Assembly: GCA_017643925.1 (NCBI GenBank)
Contig: JAEPML010000006.1
Coordinates: 124,001 to 188,000 of the forward strand
Length of the DNA: 64,000 nt
Source of the DNA: Roseibium sp.
GTDB lineage: Bacteria; Pseudomonadota; Alphaproteobacteria; Rhizobiales; Stappiaceae
Reading direction: 5' to 3'
Under the pieces are notes generated by a model that did no database searches, had not been told where the DNA came from, and saw only the letters and a program-made list of their open reading frames with translations. Position numbers and translations under genes: made by a program. Shown here piece after piece: positions 61,904 to 64,000 of this stretch. The number at the start of each line of letters is the position of its first letter. The stretch's first letter is position 1.

Positions 61904-63530
61904 TGAACAGCTCCCTGCTGGGCAATTTGAAGCGGGCTTCGCGGCCCTCGGGACATTTCAGCGCAAGCTCCAGCAGGAACCTGGCGCGGATGAACATGCG
62001 CCGAGCGTGTGACTTGTCAAAAACGAAGCGCGTGGACGTTGCGAAGCTTCGGGCCAGTCCGAGCGCCAGCCGGTATTCGTAGGTCCGGTCCTTCTGGGAC
62101 TTCGCAAATTTGGCGGCGACGTCCTGAAGGTCACAGGCGACCCGGGCGAGCCGCCGGCGAACGGGCGTGTCCTGGATCTGCAATCTGTAATTTGAGACCA
62201 TGAACACCGAGACGTCCTGGACATAATCCATGTACCGGGATCTGTGCAGATCAATGAAGTGGATCTTCTTTTCCGCCGGATCATAAATGACGTTGTCGAG
62301 ATTGAAGTCGCCATGGATATAGACCGAGAAAGCTGCCTTCAGCTGTTCCTCGCGCTCGGCGGCGGCGTGAACCAGTTCGTCAAATCCGGGAAGCGTCAAA
62401 GACCCAAGTTGCTGCGGCTCGGACTTGAATTCGGGGTGAACCCGGTAGACTTCGGGCAGTCGTCGCGCGAGCTGACGCATGGATGACATTTCTGCCGCTT
62501 CCTCCATGCGTGTGCTGCCCCACACGTCGCGGAGTGTCTTTGCCAATGACTTCTGGGCTTCGGCCAGAAGGCCGTTCTTTTCGTTGAGGACCAGCTGCTC
62601 GAAGGTGTACCCGGGCAGGTGCTCGATCAGCAGTGCCGCAGACTGGCCGCGCTTTCGATAAGACAGGATCTTGGGTGCAAGGCCTGGATAGATGGAGTGC
62701 CAGCTTTTGACCCCGGCGCGCTCTTCGCGCACCTTCTGCAGCTCACCACCCTTGAAAACAGCACTGACCGGTTCACCGGAGGCGTCGCGTGAGCGGACGG
62801 AAGATATGGCGCTTCCGGAGCGGGTTTCCGCCAAGGGCTCCAGTTCGGGAGCATCGTCTTCCTTTGCATCCGGCAACAGGCTCTTGAGTGTGAAATAGCG
62901 CTCGAACTGCACGGACTGGCCAATATTGACCGACAGGATTGCCTCGGAAATCGATTGCATCGCATCCCCGAGACGGCGCATTTCGTTGGCAACCAGCAGG
63001 CTGTTTGCAAGATCCGCAGAATGTTTCGACTTGCGCATATCGGCGGTCAGGGTCCGGAACACGCGGTCATAGAGGTCGTCCAGCTTTTCGCGTGTCTGGC
63101 CAATGCGGACAGCCGACTTGCTGTCGGAACGCGCGAGTGCCGGCTGGATCAGTTTCAGGCTGTTGCGAACCTGCGTGGTGATCTTGGCGTAGGCTTCCGG
63201 CCGCAGGTATTCCTTCCGGGTCACATTTTCCGCATGGGTCAGGCTTCTGCGCGCCAGACGACTGATCAGGTCGAGATTTCTCGCGATCAGCTCAACGTTG
63301 CGCAGGAGGTTCTGATCCTCATGGCTGACTTTCTTGCGCGACAGTCCCTGGGTGCTGGCATTGTTCACCTTTGCAGCCAGATTGTAGGAATATCCCGCTC
63401 GGAGCAGCACTTTTTGTGCCGCCGCCTGCCCGGGTTCCCTGAAATAGCCCTGCAGGCCCGAGAGTTGCCCGTCTATTTCCGCGCACAGGAAATGCAGGTT
63501 CTCGTCGATCGATCGCGGCAGTTTAGCCAT
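61896..63530 (-). CDS. PhoU-like domain fused to aminoglycoside/choline-kinase-like phosphotransferase
   Basis: 544 residues. The first about 215 are all-helical and PhoU-like (SYNLAAKVNNASTQG, LLRNVELIARNLDLISRLAR, LLVANEMRRLGDAMQSISEA). The rest is an APH-type kinase: SAVFKGGELQKVREER with the candidate ATP Lys260, LLIEHLPGYTFEQL hinge, catalytic IHGDFNLDNVIYD (405-417) and metal-binding HFIDLHRSRYMDYVQ. Such kinases phosphorylate small molecules or sugars. The PhoU part may sense phosphate or metal. It overlaps both neighbours by 8 bp, so it is translationally coupled. Confidence 0.88.
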   Translation of the reverse strand: MAKLPRSIDENLHFLCAEIDGQLSGLQGYFREPGQAAAQKVLLRAGYSYNLAAKVNNASTQGLSRKKVSHEDQNLLRNVELIARNLDLISRLARRSLTHAENVTRKEYLRPEAYAKITTQVRNSLKLIQPALARSDSKSAVRIGQTREKLDDLYDRVFRTLTADMRKSKHSADLANSLLVANEMRRLGDAMQSISEAILSVNIGQSVQFERYFTLKSLLPDAKEDDAPELEPLAETRSGSAISSVRSRDASGEPVSAVFKGGELQKVREERAGVKSWHSIYPGLAPKILSYRKRGQSAALLIEHLPGYTFEQLVLNEKNGLLAEAQKSLAKTLRDVWGSTRMEEAAEMSSMRQLARRLPEVYRVHPEFKSEPQQLGSLTLPGFDELVHAAAEREEQLKAAFSVYIHGDFNLDNVIYDPAEKKIHFIDLHRSRYMDYVQDVSVFMVSNYRLQIQDTPVRRRLARVACDLQDVAAKFAKSQKDRTYEYRLALGLARSFATSTRFVFDKSHARRMFIRARFLLELALKCPEGREARFKLPSRELFID

Positions 63531-63993
63531 TCAAAAGTCCCAGATAGAGTGGCGCCTTGTTCGTAAGTGCCTCGGCATAGTCCGGTTGAAACTCCCGCCT
63601 ACGTTCCCTGGGCGAAGCCCAGATTGTTCCGGTCTGGGAAGGGTCGGGATGGGGCCCGACAACAGGTGTGTAGTCTTCGGGGATCGTGCAGGCAAACAGC
63701 AGTTCGAGTTGATGCCTGGTTCCTTCTTGCCTGTTCTTGAAAACTTCCGCGACGTGAATGAGTTCTCCGACCGTCACGCTTGTCCCGATTTCCTCCGCAC
63801 ATTCCCGTTTCAACGCCTCGTGCGCGCTTTCGCCCGGTTCCTGCTTGCCTCCCGGCAGCGTGAGGTGAGGCGATTCACCAGCTTTCTGCTTTACCTGCAC
63901 AAGCAGTTCTCCGTTGCGAAAGATCACCGCCCGCACTGTCGGGCGGATCGGTGACAGATAGTTTTTCTGCGTCGAGTCCATCGGGGTGTACAT
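63523..63993 (-). CDS. Nudix hydrolase (possibly 5'-truncated at window edge)
   Basis: 156 residues from the ATG at 63993; no in-frame stop is seen in the 7 bases before it, so the gene could start further upstream. A full Nudix box GGKQEPGESAHEALKRECAE through EIGT (residues 49-71) is present, and the fold continues to ELLFACTIPED. It hydrolyses a nucleoside diphosphate-linked compound or similar. It overlaps the downstream gene by 8 bp and is the first visible member of the seven-gene minus-strand cassette. Confidence 0.9.
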   Translation of the reverse strand: MYTPMDSTQKNYLSPIRPTVRAVIFRNGELLVQVKQKAGESPHLTLPGGKQEPGESAHEALKRECAEEIGTSVTVGELIHVAEVFKNRQEGTRHQLELLFACTIPEDYTPVVGPHPDPSQTGTIWASPRERRREFQPDYAEALTNKAPLYLGLLNG

Positions 63994-64000
63994 CGGCTTT

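Overview
The window is GC-rich, densely coded DNA from a Gram-negative, motile, aerobic Alphaproteobacterium. Marine-type traits (TRAP transporter, uronate catabolism, many chemoreceptors, a catabolic-type reductive dehalogenase, a possible CtrA-like box, FCD-type GntR and LuxR solos) fit the Stappiaceae/Roseibium-Labrenzia neighbourhood. That placement is inference from gene content. No rRNA, tRNA, CRISPR array, prophage or intact insertion sequence was seen.

Layout. 1-2505: 3' part of a reductive dehalogenase fused to its own flavin/[2Fe-2S] reductase. 2626-5842 (minus): a small Tad/Flp-pilus-like set (TPR lipoprotein, coiled-coil membrane protein, CpaC-type secretin, lipoprotein). 6510-8544: a PilZ-tailed chemoreceptor and a BLUF photoreceptor. 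8545-9739: no recognisable gene; AT-rich promoter region at its right end. 9740-22308: one long chemosensory supercluster, STAS-cheY-cheA-cheW-MCP-cheR-cheD-cheB-soluble MCP-STAS-receiver/PP2C-HATPase. It joins a complete chemotaxis core to a partner-switching (RsbV/U/W-like) output. 22432-30525 (minus): GGDEF/EAL and EAL proteins, a split PAS/MCP (Aer-like) pair, and two LuxR-type regulators without a LuxI.

30997-40614: uronate catabolism. A GntR regulator diverges from uxaC, a TRAP transporter (dctPQM), kdgF, kduI, kduD, uxuB and uxuA. Glucuronate (via fructuronate and mannonate) and unsaturated uronates (via DKI/DKII) both converge on 2-keto-3-deoxygluconate. 40710-47958: a PAS-AAA+-Fis regulator lacking the GAFTGA loop, a small helical protein, and a three-gene 2-oxoacid oxidoreductase whose first gene is a GltD-like flavoprotein fused to ferredoxin clusters. 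48184-55477: an MFS transporter, a secreted protein made of about 20 four-cysteine repeats, an amber-interrupted PAS-LuxR gene, an acyl-CoA synthetase followed by a frameshifted short-chain dehydrogenase, and a solute-binding protein.

55645-63993 (minus): a B12-binding radical SAM protein, then a tightly overlapping seven-gene cassette. In transcription order it is Nudix hydrolase, PhoU-like/aminoglycoside-kinase-like fusion, ATP-grasp ligase, HprK-related kinase, histidine phosphatase, metallophosphatase and amphi-Trp protein. It resembles the functionally uncharacterised 'GAK' gene cassette and is, with the cysteine-repeat protein and the chemosensory/partner-switch supercluster, the best candidate here for an undescribed system.
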